A stretch of 64,000 nt of DNA. Origin: Chloroherpetonaceae bacterium. GTDB taxonomy: Bacteria > Bacteroidota > Chlorobiia > Chlorobiales > Thermochlorobacteraceae. The notes below the pieces were generated by a model, which searched no databases, was not told the origin of the DNA, and saw nothing but the letters and a program-made list of their open reading frames with translations. Position numbers and translations under genes: made by a program. The DNA lies in assembly GCA_025056565.1 (NCBI GenBank), contig JANWWA010000012.1, positions 37,654 to 101,653 on the forward strand, given 5' to 3'. Positions 46,629-55,706 of this stretch are shown here, piece after piece; positions within the stretch are counted from its first letter, which is position 1; every line of letters starts with the position of its first letter.

Positions 46629-47372
46629 TTATGAGATATATCCCCCATCGACACTGAGAACCGTGCCTGTGATGAACGCAGCTTCATCAGAGGCAAGGAA
46701 CAGGTAGGCGTTAGCAATGTCTTCAGGTTTGCCTAATCGACCGAGTGGTGTGCGTTCCTTGACGCTGCTGAGCACCTTTTCAGGCACAGTTTGAATCATC
46801 TCCGTTTCAATAAAGCCGGGCGCAACCGCATTAACCGTAATGCCTTTTTTTCCAAGCTCGCGCGCCCAGACTTTCGTCATTCCAATCACGCCAGCTTTGC
46901 TGGCGACATAGTTTGTCTGTCCAAAATTCCCATATAGCCCGACAACCGAAGTCGCATTGATGATGCGCCCATAACCTTTTTCAACCATGAATGGAGCAAC
47001 GGCTTTGACACAGTTAAAGACACCCGTGAGATTGACATCAATCACCTGTTGCCATTGCTCAGATGTCATCTTGAGCAGCGTCGCATCGCGCGTGATGCCT
47101 GCATTGTTAATGAGAATATCAATGCGTCCGAATTGCTCAACGGTGCGTTTGGCTGCCGTTTCCACAGAGGGAAAGTAAGCGACATTAACCTCCAGAAAGG
47201 TGGCGGAAAGACTTCGAGCAGCAAGGTCAGAAAGAGTAGCCTGACCTTTTTCAGGGTTAATATCCCAGAGAACAACTGTGGCGCCTTCGCAGGCAAATTT
47301 TTCGGCTGTAGCTTTGCCGATGCCCTGTGCGCCGCCTGTAATCACGGCAACTTTCTGCTCCAGTCGCCTCAT
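46629..47372 (-). CDS. 3-oxoacyl-ACP/CoA reductase, FabG/PhaB type SDR
   Basis: 247 aa classical short-chain dehydrogenase. Cofactor motif GGAQGIGKA, structural NNAG, catalytic Ser (NATSV), Tyr and Lys (YVASKAG). It reduces a 3-oxoacyl thioester with NADPH; as in FabG or acetoacetyl-CoA reductase, the chain carrier (ACP or CoA) is uncertain. It precedes the FabH-like gene by 47 nt and may act on the product of that enzyme. Housekeeping fabG usually clusters with fabD/acpP, which are absent here. Confidence 0.92.
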   Translation of the reverse strand: MRRLEQKVAVITGGAQGIGKATAEKFACEGATVVLWDINPEKGQATLSDLAARSLSATFLEVNVAYFPSVETAAKRTVEQFGRIDILINNAGITRDATLLKMTSEQWQQVIDVNLTGVFNCVKAVAPFMVEKGYGRIINATSVVGLYGNFGQTNYVASKAGVIGMTKVWARELGKKGITVNAVAPGFIETEMIQTVPEKVLSSVKERTPLGRLGKPEDIANAYLFLASDEAAFITGTVLSVDGGYIS

Positions 47373-47457
47373 AGTTAATCGGAAAAACGGTTGTGATGTC
47401 TTGCGACCGTGTTTTGTGCGTTTGGAAAATAGAAAACGCTATGGAGAAAAAAAATTA

Positions 47458-48150
47458 CTACGAAGATTTTTTTCGCTTGCGAGCTGGGGCTTTGTCACTG
47501 GCAAGAGAAGTGTCAGTAAGTTCCGCTGTGCCATTTCCTACGCGTGGATTCGGCAAAAGAAGACTGTCGCCAAGAATATGTTGAGCTTGCACCTTTGCCC
47601 ATTCGTTCAAAAAGGCTTGATGATGCTTCGACATCAGTGTAAAGAATTCTTCCATTTCAGCAAGGCGCTGACGCAATCGATCCAGTTCAGGGTCTTTGAC
47701 GTGATGTGCTTCAGCACGCAGAAATTTAGCAATGCGAATGTTGTTTTGAATCATCTCGTAGTGGTTACGAAATGCGTTTTCAAAGACATTGGGCTGCAGC
47801 TCATAGTAGTCTTGTCGAGAACGAGGCGTCCAGACTTTGCGCACAAGGTTGCGCTCCACGAGTCGGCGCATAATCTGGCTAATCGGTCCTTTGCTGCGCC
47901 CAAGCTGCTTGCAGATGTCTGCCAGTGAAACAGGCTCAGGTGCAGTAAGCAACAGGCCAATAATATGCCCCATCATCTTATTGAGTCCAAAAGCATAGTA
48001 AGCGTCGCCGTATTCTCGCACTACATCACGGCGAACTTTTTCCGCATCACTTTTCGCTGATGTGGATTTACGGGAACGCATCTTACTTTGCACCGTTGAA
48101 CCTGAGTCGCAAGACTCCGATGATTGTCCAAATGGTGTTGCTTTCTTCAT
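47458..48150 (-). CDS. GbsR/MarR-family transcriptional regulator
   Basis: About 230 aa. A basic N-terminal arm (about 1-40) and a winged helix (about 55-115; ADICKQLGRSKGPISQIMRRLVERNLVRKV, HTH at LGRSKGPISQIMRRL), then a helical dimerisation part and a Lys-rich end. GbsR-type regulators sense small ligands and repress nearby genes. The gene begins the lipid cluster on the same strand (86 nt to the reductase), so it is the likely regulator of it. ATG 48150 chosen over TTG 48177. Confidence 0.8.
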   Translation of the reverse strand: MKKATPFGQSSESCDSGSTVQSKMRSRKSTSAKSDAEKVRRDVVREYGDAYYAFGLNKMMGHIIGLLLTAPEPVSLADICKQLGRSKGPISQIMRRLVERNLVRKVWTPRSRQDYYELQPNVFENAFRNHYEMIQNNIRIAKFLRAEAHHVKDPELDRLRQRLAEMEEFFTLMSKHHQAFLNEWAKVQAQHILGDSLLLPNPRVGNGTAELTDTSLASDKAPARKRKKSS

Positions 48151-48205
48151 ACTGGCAAGATTGAAAAAATCCGACAAAAAATAACAAGGAAAATTGCATC
48201 TCAGT

Positions 48206-49702
48206 ATGATGAAAATCTGGTTGGCTGGTTTGTCGCTGGCAGCGGCATCGCTGGGATTGGGTCAGTCTGAGCCGCCCAAGTGTGAGCTGCGCGCAGCATG
48301 GATTGCGACAGTCGACAACATTGATTTTCCATCGAAGAAAGGGCTACCAGCAGACTCGCAGCGAGCAGAATTTCAAGCCATGTTGGACTCGCTGAAAGCG
48401 CTTGGAATGAACGCAGTGATTGTGCAAGTACGCCCTGCCGCTGATGCATTCTATCCGAGCGAAAAAGAGCCTTGGTCGGAGTGGCTGACAGGCGTGCAAG
48501 GCAAAGCACCTGAGCCTTACTACGACCCTTTGGCATTTATGATTGAGGCAGCGCACAAACGCAATCTGGAGTTTCACGCTTGGCTCAATCCCTACCGTGC
48601 TGTCTTCGACATTGATTCATCAAGCATTGCGCCTGACCACATCACGCGCCGAAAGCCAGAGTGGTTTTTCCAATACGGCAAAAAGACATACTTCAATCCC
48701 GGGCTGCCCGAAGTGCGCGAGTATATCGTAGGGATTGTCGCCGACCTTGCCCTGCGCTACGACATTGACGCTGTGCATTTCGATGATTACTTCTACCCCT
48801 ATCACATTCCGGACCAGCCTTTCCAAGCCGATACGGCAACTTTCCGCACCTACTCTAATGGCTTTGCTTCAATTGACAACTGGCGGCGGCATAATGTGGA
48901 TTTGCTCATTGAAGCAGTGCATCTGAAACTAAAAGCCATCAAACCAAAGGTCAAATTTGGCATCAGTCCCTTTGCGGTTTGGCGCAATCGCAAAGATGAC
49001 AAGAAAGGCTCTGACACAGAAGCGGGACAACCAACGTACGACTATCTCTACGCTGATGTGCGCAAGTGGCTGCAGAAGGGCTGGATTGATTATGTAGCGC
49101 CACAACTCTACTTCGCAATCGGTTTCAAGAAAGTACGCTATGACGTAGTGCTGAAGTGGTGGAGCCAAAACTGCTTTGGCCGGCATCTCTACATTGGGCA
49201 AGGTGCATACCGCATCGGACGCGATTCGCTCTGGAAAAATCCCTCTGAAATGCCGAATCAGCTGCGGCTAAATCGGAAAAATCCCATCGTAAAGGGTAGC
49301 ATTTATTTCAGTGCAAAATCGCTGCTCAGAAATCCATTAGGTATTGCCGATACCTTAAAGCGTAGTTTCTATGCGACGCCTGCTTGTGTGCCACCCATGC
49401 GCTGGAAAGATGCCGTGCCGCCCAATCCGCCAAGAAATCTGGTGGTAACGAAAGCCGACACGACCTTTATGCTCTCGTGGGAAAAACCAAAGCCTGCACG
49501 CGATGGCGATACAGCCACATACTTTGCAGTCTATCGCTTCAGCGAAAAGGAAAAAGTAAAGCTCAGTGACCCGCGCCGCATTGTGGCTCTCCTTCGTGAT
49601 ACGGTCTGGCATAGCACGGCTCAAAAGAGCGGTGTCTATGCAGTAACTGCCTTTGACCGTTTGCACAATGAAAGCAAACCAGCAGTGCTGCTTCTTAAAT
49701 AA
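48206..49702 (+). CDS. GHL10 (DUF187) glycoside-hydrolase-like protein
   Basis: About 498 aa. Signal peptide at about 1-20 (SLGLGQ). The barrel (about 25-375) carries the GHL10/YngK signatures ELRAAWIATVDNIDFPSK, NAVIVQVRPAADAFYPS, FHAWLNPYRA, VHFDDYFYPY (putative catalytic Asp pair) and VAPQLYFAIG. A fibronectin-III-like domain closes the protein (about 400-498). Related proteins hydrolyse cell-wall or biofilm polysaccharide, or peptidoglycan-linked glycans; the exact substrate is unknown. Divergent from the regulator gene. Confidence 0.9.
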   Translation: MMKIWLAGLSLAAASLGLGQSEPPKCELRAAWIATVDNIDFPSKKGLPADSQRAEFQAMLDSLKALGMNAVIVQVRPAADAFYPSEKEPWSEWLTGVQGKAPEPYYDPLAFMIEAAHKRNLEFHAWLNPYRAVFDIDSSSIAPDHITRRKPEWFFQYGKKTYFNPGLPEVREYIVGIVADLALRYDIDAVHFDDYFYPYHIPDQPFQADTATFRTYSNGFASIDNWRRHNVDLLIEAVHLKLKAIKPKVKFGISPFAVWRNRKDDKKGSDTEAGQPTYDYLYADVRKWLQKGWIDYVAPQLYFAIGFKKVRYDVVLKWWSQNCFGRHLYIGQGAYRIGRDSLWKNPSEMPNQLRLNRKNPIVKGSIYFSAKSLLRNPLGIADTLKRSFYATPACVPPMRWKDAVPPNPPRNLVVTKADTTFMLSWEKPKPARDGDTATYFAVYRFSEKEKVKLSDPRRIVALLRDTVWHSTAQKSGVYAVTAFDRLHNESKPAVLLLK

Positions 49703-49759
49703 AGCGCCTAGCCTTACCGACTTTTAGCAGTGTGAGAGCAAAGCAAGTAGCGAAGGGGG

Positions 49760-50731
49760 TTAGTCCATAGGCAAATGCAGAAAGCGGTCAGTAGCTTTCA
49801 CAAGCTCACTGCGAATACCGGGCTCGCTGGCTGCATGACCTGCGGCCGGCACAAAAATCAGCTCAGACTTTGGGAGTGCTTGGTGCAGTTCCCACGCTGA
49901 AATAGGTGGGCAAATCACATCATAGCGGCCTTGCACAATCACAACAGGCAAGTGCTTGATGCGGGTTGCACGGCGCAAAAGTTCATCATCACGCTTAAAA
50001 AAGCCTTTGTGGACGAAATAGTGGCATTCAATTCGAGCAAAAGCAAGCGCAAACTGGTCTTCAGAAAAACGAGCGACTTGCTCTGGGTTCGTTTGCAGCT
50101 TGCTCAGTTTGCCTTCCCACAGACTCCAAGCTTTGGCAGCAGCAAGGCGCACGCGCGCATTAGGGCTGGTTAGACGCTTGTAGTAAGCAGCCACCATATC
50201 GTGCCGCTCTTTGGGCGGAATCGGGGCGAGGTAGTCTTGCCACGCATCGGGGAAAAACCAGTTCGCACCTTCTTGGTAAAACCAGCGAATTTCTTTTTCA
50301 CGCAAAAGAAAAATGCCACGCAGAATCAGTCCTGTGCAGCGAGAAGGATGCGATTCCGAATACGCTAAGGCTAATGTGCTGCCCCAACTGCCCCCAAATA
50401 CAACCCATCGCTCAATACCTAAATGCTCACGCAATCGCTCAATATCTGAGACCAAGTCCCAAGTTGTGTTTTCACGGAGTTCAGCAAAGGGCGTGCTGCG
50501 CCCGCAACCACGTTGGTCGAAGAGCACTACACGCCATTTCTTTGGATTGAAATACTGACGATGTTGCGGTTCAATGCCACCACCTGGCCCACCATGCAAA
50601 AACACCACAGGCTTGCCTTTCGGATTGCCCACCTCTTCGTAGTAAATCGTGTGCAGGTCCGAGACTTTCAAAAATCCCGTGCGATACGGCTCAATCGGTG
50701 GATACAGCTCACGCAGCGCTGGTTGAGCCAA
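49760..50731 (-). CDS. pip: Proline iminopeptidase
   Basis: 323 aa using TTG 50731. Oxyanion motif HGGPGGG, nucleophile Ser in GGSWGSTLA, Asp in GRYDVICPP, His in AGHAASEP are all in place; DQRGCGRSTP is diagnostic of S33 iminopeptidases that release N-terminal proline. The open frame continues upstream to 51010, but those codons are the antisense of the basic tail of the GH13 gene. TTG 50731, 5 nt behind that gene's stop and with AAAGG upstream, gives the expected family length. Start/stop proximity implies translational coupling. Confidence 0.88.
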   Translation of the reverse strand: MAQPALRELYPPIEPYRTGFLKVSDLHTIYYEEVGNPKGKPVVFLHGGPGGGIEPQHRQYFNPKKWRVVLFDQRGCGRSTPFAELRENTTWDLVSDIERLREHLGIERWVVFGGSWGSTLALAYSESHPSRCTGLILRGIFLLREKEIRWFYQEGANWFFPDAWQDYLAPIPPKERHDMVAAYYKRLTSPNARVRLAAAKAWSLWEGKLSKLQTNPEQVARFSEDQFALAFARIECHYFVHKGFFKRDDELLRRATRIKHLPVVIVQGRYDVICPPISAWELHQALPKSELIFVPAAGHAASEPGIRSELVKATDRFLHLPMD

Positions 50732-50735
50732 TGCA

Positions 50736-53700
50736 CTACTTGCCTTTCTTGCTGCTTTTGCCACGAGTGGTCTTCGAGGTTGAAGTTGACGAAGCCGATT
50801 TTGACGATGTGGACTTTGCAGAAGTGGCTTTCGGTGAAGCCGTTTTTGCTGATGGAGCACGAGAGGCTTTCTTGGGAGCAGCTTTGATAGCCTCAGTAGC
50901 TTTTGTGGCTGAAGCCTTTGCAGGTGAAGCTTTTGCAGACTTTGCGGAAGCGGCTTTCGTGCTGTCGGAAGTAGAGACAGCCTTCTTTGCAACTGTTGCC
51001 GCACGCTCACTGACGCTCGGCTTGGCAGAACTTGGCACAGTAGGCGACTGAGCTTTGGCTGAACTGACTTTGCGACTGCGACTTACAATTGGCTGAGCTA
51101 GTGAAGGCGCTGTTTGAACCACTGTACGTGAAAGCAAGGCGGCTTGGTCAGCTTCTGCCTTTTCAGCAAGTTTTTCAGCTGCAGACTTGCTTTTCACAAC
51201 TGTGGGCGCAGCAGGTTGTTCGGGCGCGGGTGCAACGGTAGAAGGCATGGACCTTGCTACCCCATCGCCAGCGGCTTCTTGCGGAGCAGAGGCTGGGCGT
51301 GAAGCACGAGTGGAGCGCTTCTTTCCCTTCGTCTCTGAGAGAGTTGCGCTCAGCTCTGAAGTGATGGGGCTTTCTTCGGCGGCAGAGACCTTCTTGGCAC
51401 GCGTGCGTTTAGATGAGCTTGGGGCAGCAGCCGACGCAGCGACTTTCTTTCGTGTGCGAGCGGTTTGTGCAGGCGTCGGTGTAGGTGATTCTGTCTCGGC
51501 AATAGGTGCCTCAACGCTTTCAAGAATTTCAATCGAGAGGGTTTTCAGAAATTCTCGCAAGCGGTAGCCACACTGTTCGGCATCTATGGCAAGCTGCTGC
51601 AGCACGCCGTAACGCGCGCCAAATTTTTCACGCAGGGCAGGCGTGAGCTGGATGTCTGCTTCTGCCAAGTCTTCCACAGCAGAAACGAGGTAAAATGCAT
51701 TAGCTAGCACCAGAAATCGCTCACGGTTGAAATACTCTACGCCCTGAAATTCATTCACGCCAAGAAAATGGTCAGCGGTGCGACTCTCTATCAAACCCTT
51801 GAGCGTCAGCCGTAGGTCACGCGTCTCGCCTGTATAGCGCTCGCGTTCGACCAGCAGGCGAATCAGCTCGGCTTCGGTGCGCGCACGTGCTTCATCTTGT
51901 TCCTGCTGGGTAAGCGACTGCACGATAAATTTTTCCAGCCGCCAATCTTGCACTACATTAAGGTGAATGTCGACGGCAGTCTGCCGCACGGCGTCCAAGT
52001 GCTGCACAAAGAGCCAGATGAGCATGGCGCGCCACGCTGAGTCAGGGCGGTGGTCTGCTGGCAAAAGCTCACGAAAGACAGTTGTCCATTCATCCGCAAG
52101 CGTAGATTCTAAGTGTGCCAGCGTCATGAGGGCGATGTAGCGCTTTGCGCTTTGCTCAACGAAACGTGTCTCACCCCCGATATGGTTTTCAACCGCATCT
52201 TTTGCTAGTAAAATCGCATTAAGCTTTTCCTTGAAGAGCGCAACCGATTGGTGATGAATTTTGCCGTATAACCACCCTTGCATCAGCTCTCGCAGCACTT
52301 CAGGCTCAATTGCGCTGGCAAACGCTTGATGCACAGGACGGAGGCTAAGGTGCATGACTTCATCTTCAATGGAGGGCACACCTTGACCATTAAGCAGGCG
52401 CGCAAGTTCATCATAGGGTTTCAGCCGCGTAGGAATCACTTCACGGAAGTCTAAGAAGACAGCATACTTGTAAGCATGCAGCTCAAAATACATTCCTTTT
52501 TCGGCCAGCTCTGTATTGGCACGAATGAACTCCAAGCCTGAAATGAAGTCTCGAAAAATCGTATAGGCTTTTGGATTGGGTGAGATGCCTAAGCCCTCTG
52601 CCAGCGTGCGCTGCACGAGGCGACCATTTTCCAAGAACGCAACAGAGGTGCGAATCCAGCCACGTGTGGTGGCAAACTTATTGTGGTAAATCACCAACGC
52701 GCGTTCTTCACCGTAACGATTGCTAAATGCAAAGACATTTTCATCAACCTTACCCTCTGGTGTAAAAAAGTCGTAGAGGTAAAAGTTATCGACTTCGGCA
52801 AAAAGGTAACGGCGTTTTAGCAGTGGAAAAATCTCACGCTCGTGTCGAGCAATGAGATATTCATCAGGCGTTTCGTTGTAGTAAGCGCGGGCGTATTCCA
52901 TTCCATATCGCTCCGAGAAACCTTCAATTTGTCCGTGCGCAAACATCGGTAGCCCGGGCATCGTAACCATCATCACACAGACGCCGAAGTACTTATCATC
53001 TTTGCCAAATTGCTGCACAGCGGTCTCTTCATCTGGATTGCTCATAAAGTTGACGTAGCGCTTCAAGATGCGGGCGTCGTACTCCAGCGTATTTTTGATT
53101 AGCGTGCGGTACTTGTCATTTTCTTCTTTTTTGAACATATGCATAAACGCGCTGTTATAGACGCGATGCATACCCAAAGTGCGCACGAAGTAACCTTCCA
53201 GCAGCCAGAAGGCCTCAGCCAAGAGAAGCGTGTCAGGCACTTCGGCTTGAACGCGGTCTACAACTTCACGCCAAAATTCCACAGGCATCAGGGCATCGAA
53301 CTGCTCTTTGGTCATTGCAAAAGCAGCACGAGAGGGAATTGCGCCACCCTTGCCCGGTTCAGGAAACCACAAGCGCTGAATATGCTGCTTGGCTAAGACC
53401 ATTGCTGCATCAAAGCGAATAATCGGAAAGAGCCGTGCCACATGCAAAATCGTTTGAATGACGGCTTCGCGAACTTCGGACTTGAGGAAGTTAAGCTGGG
53501 CGGTATCGTTCCACGGCATATTAGTGCCATCATTGCCGTGATAGATGTATCGGACATCGCCTGTCCATCGATCCAAGCGAGCGAAGACAACGGCTGCATC
53601 GGTTTTGCGCCAGTAGCCATCTTCAATAAAAATGCCTACGCGTTCATCACTGGAAAGATCGGGACCGTAGAAGGTGTAGTTCGGGAACGGTGGATAGTCA

Positions 53701-55028
53701 ATGGAAATAAACCAATCGGGGTGCTGAATCACCCAGCGGGAGTCAATGCCCGTGTGATTGGGCACCATATCGCTAGCAAGGCGAATGCCGTAGCGACGTG
53801 CACGCTCACGCAAGTTGAGCAGTGCTTCTGTGCCGCCTAACTCGCGAGCAATTTCGTAGTCGTAAATCGAGTAGGCTGAGGCAATTGCGTCCGTATTGCC
53901 GTTCAGGTGCTTGATACGCTTTGAGGCAACGCTGCGCTCCCACACACCAATCAGCCAGAGACCTGTAAACCCGCGCCGTGAAAGCGTAGCCAGCTCTTCA
54001 TCAGGAATTTGGTCCAGGCGCGTAATCGGACGCTGGTATTTCTTCGAGAGCTGGTCAAGCCAAACGTAGGTGTTTTTTGCAATGAGCACCAGACGCGGCA
54101 TCCAATTAAGGTCAGGGCTGAATCCCTCAGGTGCTTCTTCTTGGGCAGAGTAAGTTGGGACGGGTGGAGTTTCTTTTTCACCCCAGCCGAAGAATGGCAC
54201 TGGACGAACATCAGCAGGCACTTTCGCTTTATCGGCAGCTGCTTCTTCCAGCATCTTGAAATATTTGCCCTCTTCCTTGATGACATCAATAGCGAAAAGC
54301 AGTTTCTGCAGAAAAGGTGAGCCAGCCAGAAGACTTTCCCACTTGGTCAAAATGTAGGTGAGCTGACCCATAAGTGAGTTTGGCGAGGCGGCAATCGGCG
54401 CAAAAAGCAGCTTGAAGAGAGATTGGTTTTCAGGGCCAAAGCGTGGCTGAGTTTCAAAGAAGTTATCGACTTGCGTAATCGCGCTGCTATAAATCGTCTC
54501 AGCGCGCAGCGTTGTGTCATCAATTAGCTCGTGAATGGGCTTAAAGGCAGGGTTTTCATTTTCAATGTAAAGCAGCATCATTTCTTCAAGTACGATGCTG
54601 CGATTTGGAGTTTGGGCGCTGTAGCCCTGTAGGTATTGCTCAACGCTTTCTTCATTGCGATAGACACGCTGGGCAGGAAAGTCGTAACCAAATCGCAGAA
54701 GAAAATTTTGCAGATCACTGCTGCCAAGCGTGATTTTGAGATAATTATCGCATTTCTGGAAGGCTTGCGGGTTGCGGTCGCGCTCATAGATGCGCACAAC
54801 AAAGTGATAAATCTCGTGAATCAGTCCCATTGCATACAGGTCAGAGGCTCGAACAAGGTCGCTTTCAGGACGAGCAGCCGCGCGCCGTACCTCATTGATG
54901 CGCTCCGTGAAAGCTTGCACAGCGCGATAGTTCTCAAAAAGCACATCGCCGCGCAGGGTAAAGAACGTGTCGCTGAATTGATAGGTATCACGGGCTTTTC
55001 TGGAAAGGTGAAATTCGTAGACTGCCAT
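50736..55028 (-). CDS. Large GH13 alpha-amylase-family protein with basic H1-like tail
   Basis: 1430 aa, no signal peptide, so cytoplasmic. An N-terminal helical part (1-300) of no known family is followed by a GH13 barrel (about 315-780). Region I LASDMVPNHTG, region II IIRFDAAMV (nucleophile Asp, about 539) and region III LLAEAFW (acid/base Glu, about 604) are intact; region IV reads FMSNPDEE, so the usual His before Asp is Pro. This suggests a transglycosidase or altered specificity rather than a plain amylase. A helical part follows (about 800-1150), then about 255 residues of Ala/Ser/Lys/Thr/Pro-rich low-complexity sequence, similar to histone H1. It probably acts on internal alpha-glucan (glycogen/maltodextrin). 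Confidence 0.88.
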   Translation of the reverse strand: MAVYEFHLSRKARDTYQFSDTFFTLRGDVLFENYRAVQAFTERINEVRRAAARPESDLVRASDLYAMGLIHEIYHFVVRIYERDRNPQAFQKCDNYLKITLGSSDLQNFLLRFGYDFPAQRVYRNEESVEQYLQGYSAQTPNRSIVLEEMMLLYIENENPAFKPIHELIDDTTLRAETIYSSAITQVDNFFETQPRFGPENQSLFKLLFAPIAASPNSLMGQLTYILTKWESLLAGSPFLQKLLFAIDVIKEEGKYFKMLEEAAADKAKVPADVRPVPFFGWGEKETPPVPTYSAQEEAPEGFSPDLNWMPRLVLIAKNTYVWLDQLSKKYQRPITRLDQIPDEELATLSRRGFTGLWLIGVWERSVASKRIKHLNGNTDAIASAYSIYDYEIARELGGTEALLNLRERARRYGIRLASDMVPNHTGIDSRWVIQHPDWFISIDYPPFPNYTFYGPDLSSDERVGIFIEDGYWRKTDAAVVFARLDRWTGDVRYIYHGNDGTNMPWNDTAQLNFLKSEVREAVIQTILHVARLFPIIRFDAAMVLAKQHIQRLWFPEPGKGGAIPSRAAFAMTKEQFDALMPVEFWREVVDRVQAEVPDTLLLAEAFWLLEGYFVRTLGMHRVYNSAFMHMFKKEENDKYRTLIKNTLEYDARILKRYVNFMSNPDEETAVQQFGKDDKYFGVCVMMVTMPGLPMFAHGQIEGFSERYGMEYARAYYNETPDEYLIARHEREIFPLLKRRYLFAEVDNFYLYDFFTPEGKVDENVFAFSNRYGEERALVIYHNKFATTRGWIRTSVAFLENGRLVQRTLAEGLGISPNPKAYTIFRDFISGLEFIRANTELAEKGMYFELHAYKYAVFLDFREVIPTRLKPYDELARLLNGQGVPSIEDEVMHLSLRPVHQAFASAIEPEVLRELMQGWLYGKIHHQSVALFKEKLNAILLAKDAVENHIGGETRFVEQSAKRYIALMTLAHLESTLADEWTTVFRELLPADHRPDSAWRAMLIWLFVQHLDAVRQTAVDIHLNVVQDWRLEKFIVQSLTQQEQDEARARTEAELIRLLVERERYTGETRDLRLTLKGLIESRTADHFLGVNEFQGVEYFNRERFLVLANAFYLVSAVEDLAEADIQLTPALREKFGARYGVLQQLAIDAEQCGYRLREFLKTLSIEILESVEAPIAETESPTPTPAQTARTRKKVAASAAAPSSSKRTRAKKVSAAEESPITSELSATLSETKGKKRSTRASRPASAPQEAAGDGVARSMPSTVAPAPEQPAAPTVVKSKSAAEKLAEKAEADQAALLSRTVVQTAPSLAQPIVSRSRKVSSAKAQSPTVPSSAKPSVSERAATVAKKAVSTSDSTKAASAKSAKASPAKASATKATEAIKAAPKKASRAPSAKTASPKATSAKSTSSKSASSTSTSKTTRGKSSKKGK

Positions 55029-55346
55029 ACTGATGTCAGTTTTATGCCTTCAAATGAAACACAAAGATAAAAAAATAGCTGAATGCAGATGTGGCTAAAA
55101 TGGGTTAAAGCCGCTTGAAGGGCACCTACGCCGTAAACCTCTGCACGCCTAACCTAAGCTGCCAGCGGAAGGAGACAGGAGAGGTTAAAACTTCCAAACA
55201 CTCAGAAACTAAAAAAGGGTGGAAAACCACCCATGAATAACTGGGACAGATTGAACTGAAGAATCAGAAAGAAGAAACTTTGCTTGAAGTGGGCGGAAAT
55301 GCTAGTAGAGCCAAACACACTACAAAGCAGCTTGATGTGCAGAAAA
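55029..55346. other. Intergenic region with no gene
   Basis: 318 nt between the GH13 protein gene and the small hypothetical gene. It contains a Rho-independent terminator (55211-55232) and otherwise nothing recognisable. A promoter for the GH13 gene should lie here on the minus strand, but no box is convincing. Confidence 0.5.
55211..55232 (-). terminator. Rho-independent terminator
   Basis: GGGTGG (55217-55222) and CCACCC (55227-55232) with an AAAA loop, followed on the minus strand by six Ts (55211-55216). It ends transcription of the small hypothetical gene at 55347. Confidence 0.82.
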
Positions 55347-55625
55347 TCAGCGACGCGTTTTGTATATGGTCTCACCCCACTTTTCTAAGAAATCAGGACG
55401 GTCGACCTCTTTCAGAGCTGCTAATGGAATATCAATCGTGCTTTTGTCCATAAACCGCACGCGAAAGCCCCCAGCATCTTCAATGGATTCAAGCACACGG
55501 TCGTAGAATGCTTCGCCCTTGTAGGCATCGAGGTGAAAGGCCATTTCGTAGCGTCCAAGCGGATACTTCGTCTTGAGCTTTCGGACAGCCTCGAGAATGC
55601 GAGCTTCAATGCTTCCAGGAAACAT
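55347..55625 (-). CDS. Small conserved-type hypothetical protein (92 aa)
   Basis: ATG 55625, preceded by a GGAACGAG purine stretch. The product has alternating helices and strands (ARILEAVRKLKTKY, GRYEMAFHLDAYKG, FRVRFMDKSTIDIPLAAL) and an even charge balance; it looks like a compact cytosolic domain. No family recognised. A TTG at 55658 would add 11 residues. It follows purM by 82 nt. Confidence 0.55.
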   Translation of the reverse strand: MFPGSIEARILEAVRKLKTKYPLGRYEMAFHLDAYKGEAFYDRVLESIEDAGGFRVRFMDKSTIDIPLAALKEVDRPDFLEKWGETIYKTRR

Positions 55626-55706
55626 ACTCGTTCCAAATTTATGGTTTTGGGTAGGCAAGTGCGCAAATATAAGGAAAGTTGGCTAATTCAAGTGAGGGAG
55701 CAGGGG

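Noticed and set aside
45593..47372. Housekeeping fatty-acid synthesis operon (fabH-fabG)
   Set aside because: acpP, fabD and fabF are absent, and the FabH-like enzyme has lost two catalytic residues.
50732..51010. Extended N-terminus of the proline iminopeptidase
   Set aside because: The codons are antisense to the basic tail of the GH13 gene and give a low-complexity Pro/Leu/Arg peptide; TTG 50731 gives the normal length.
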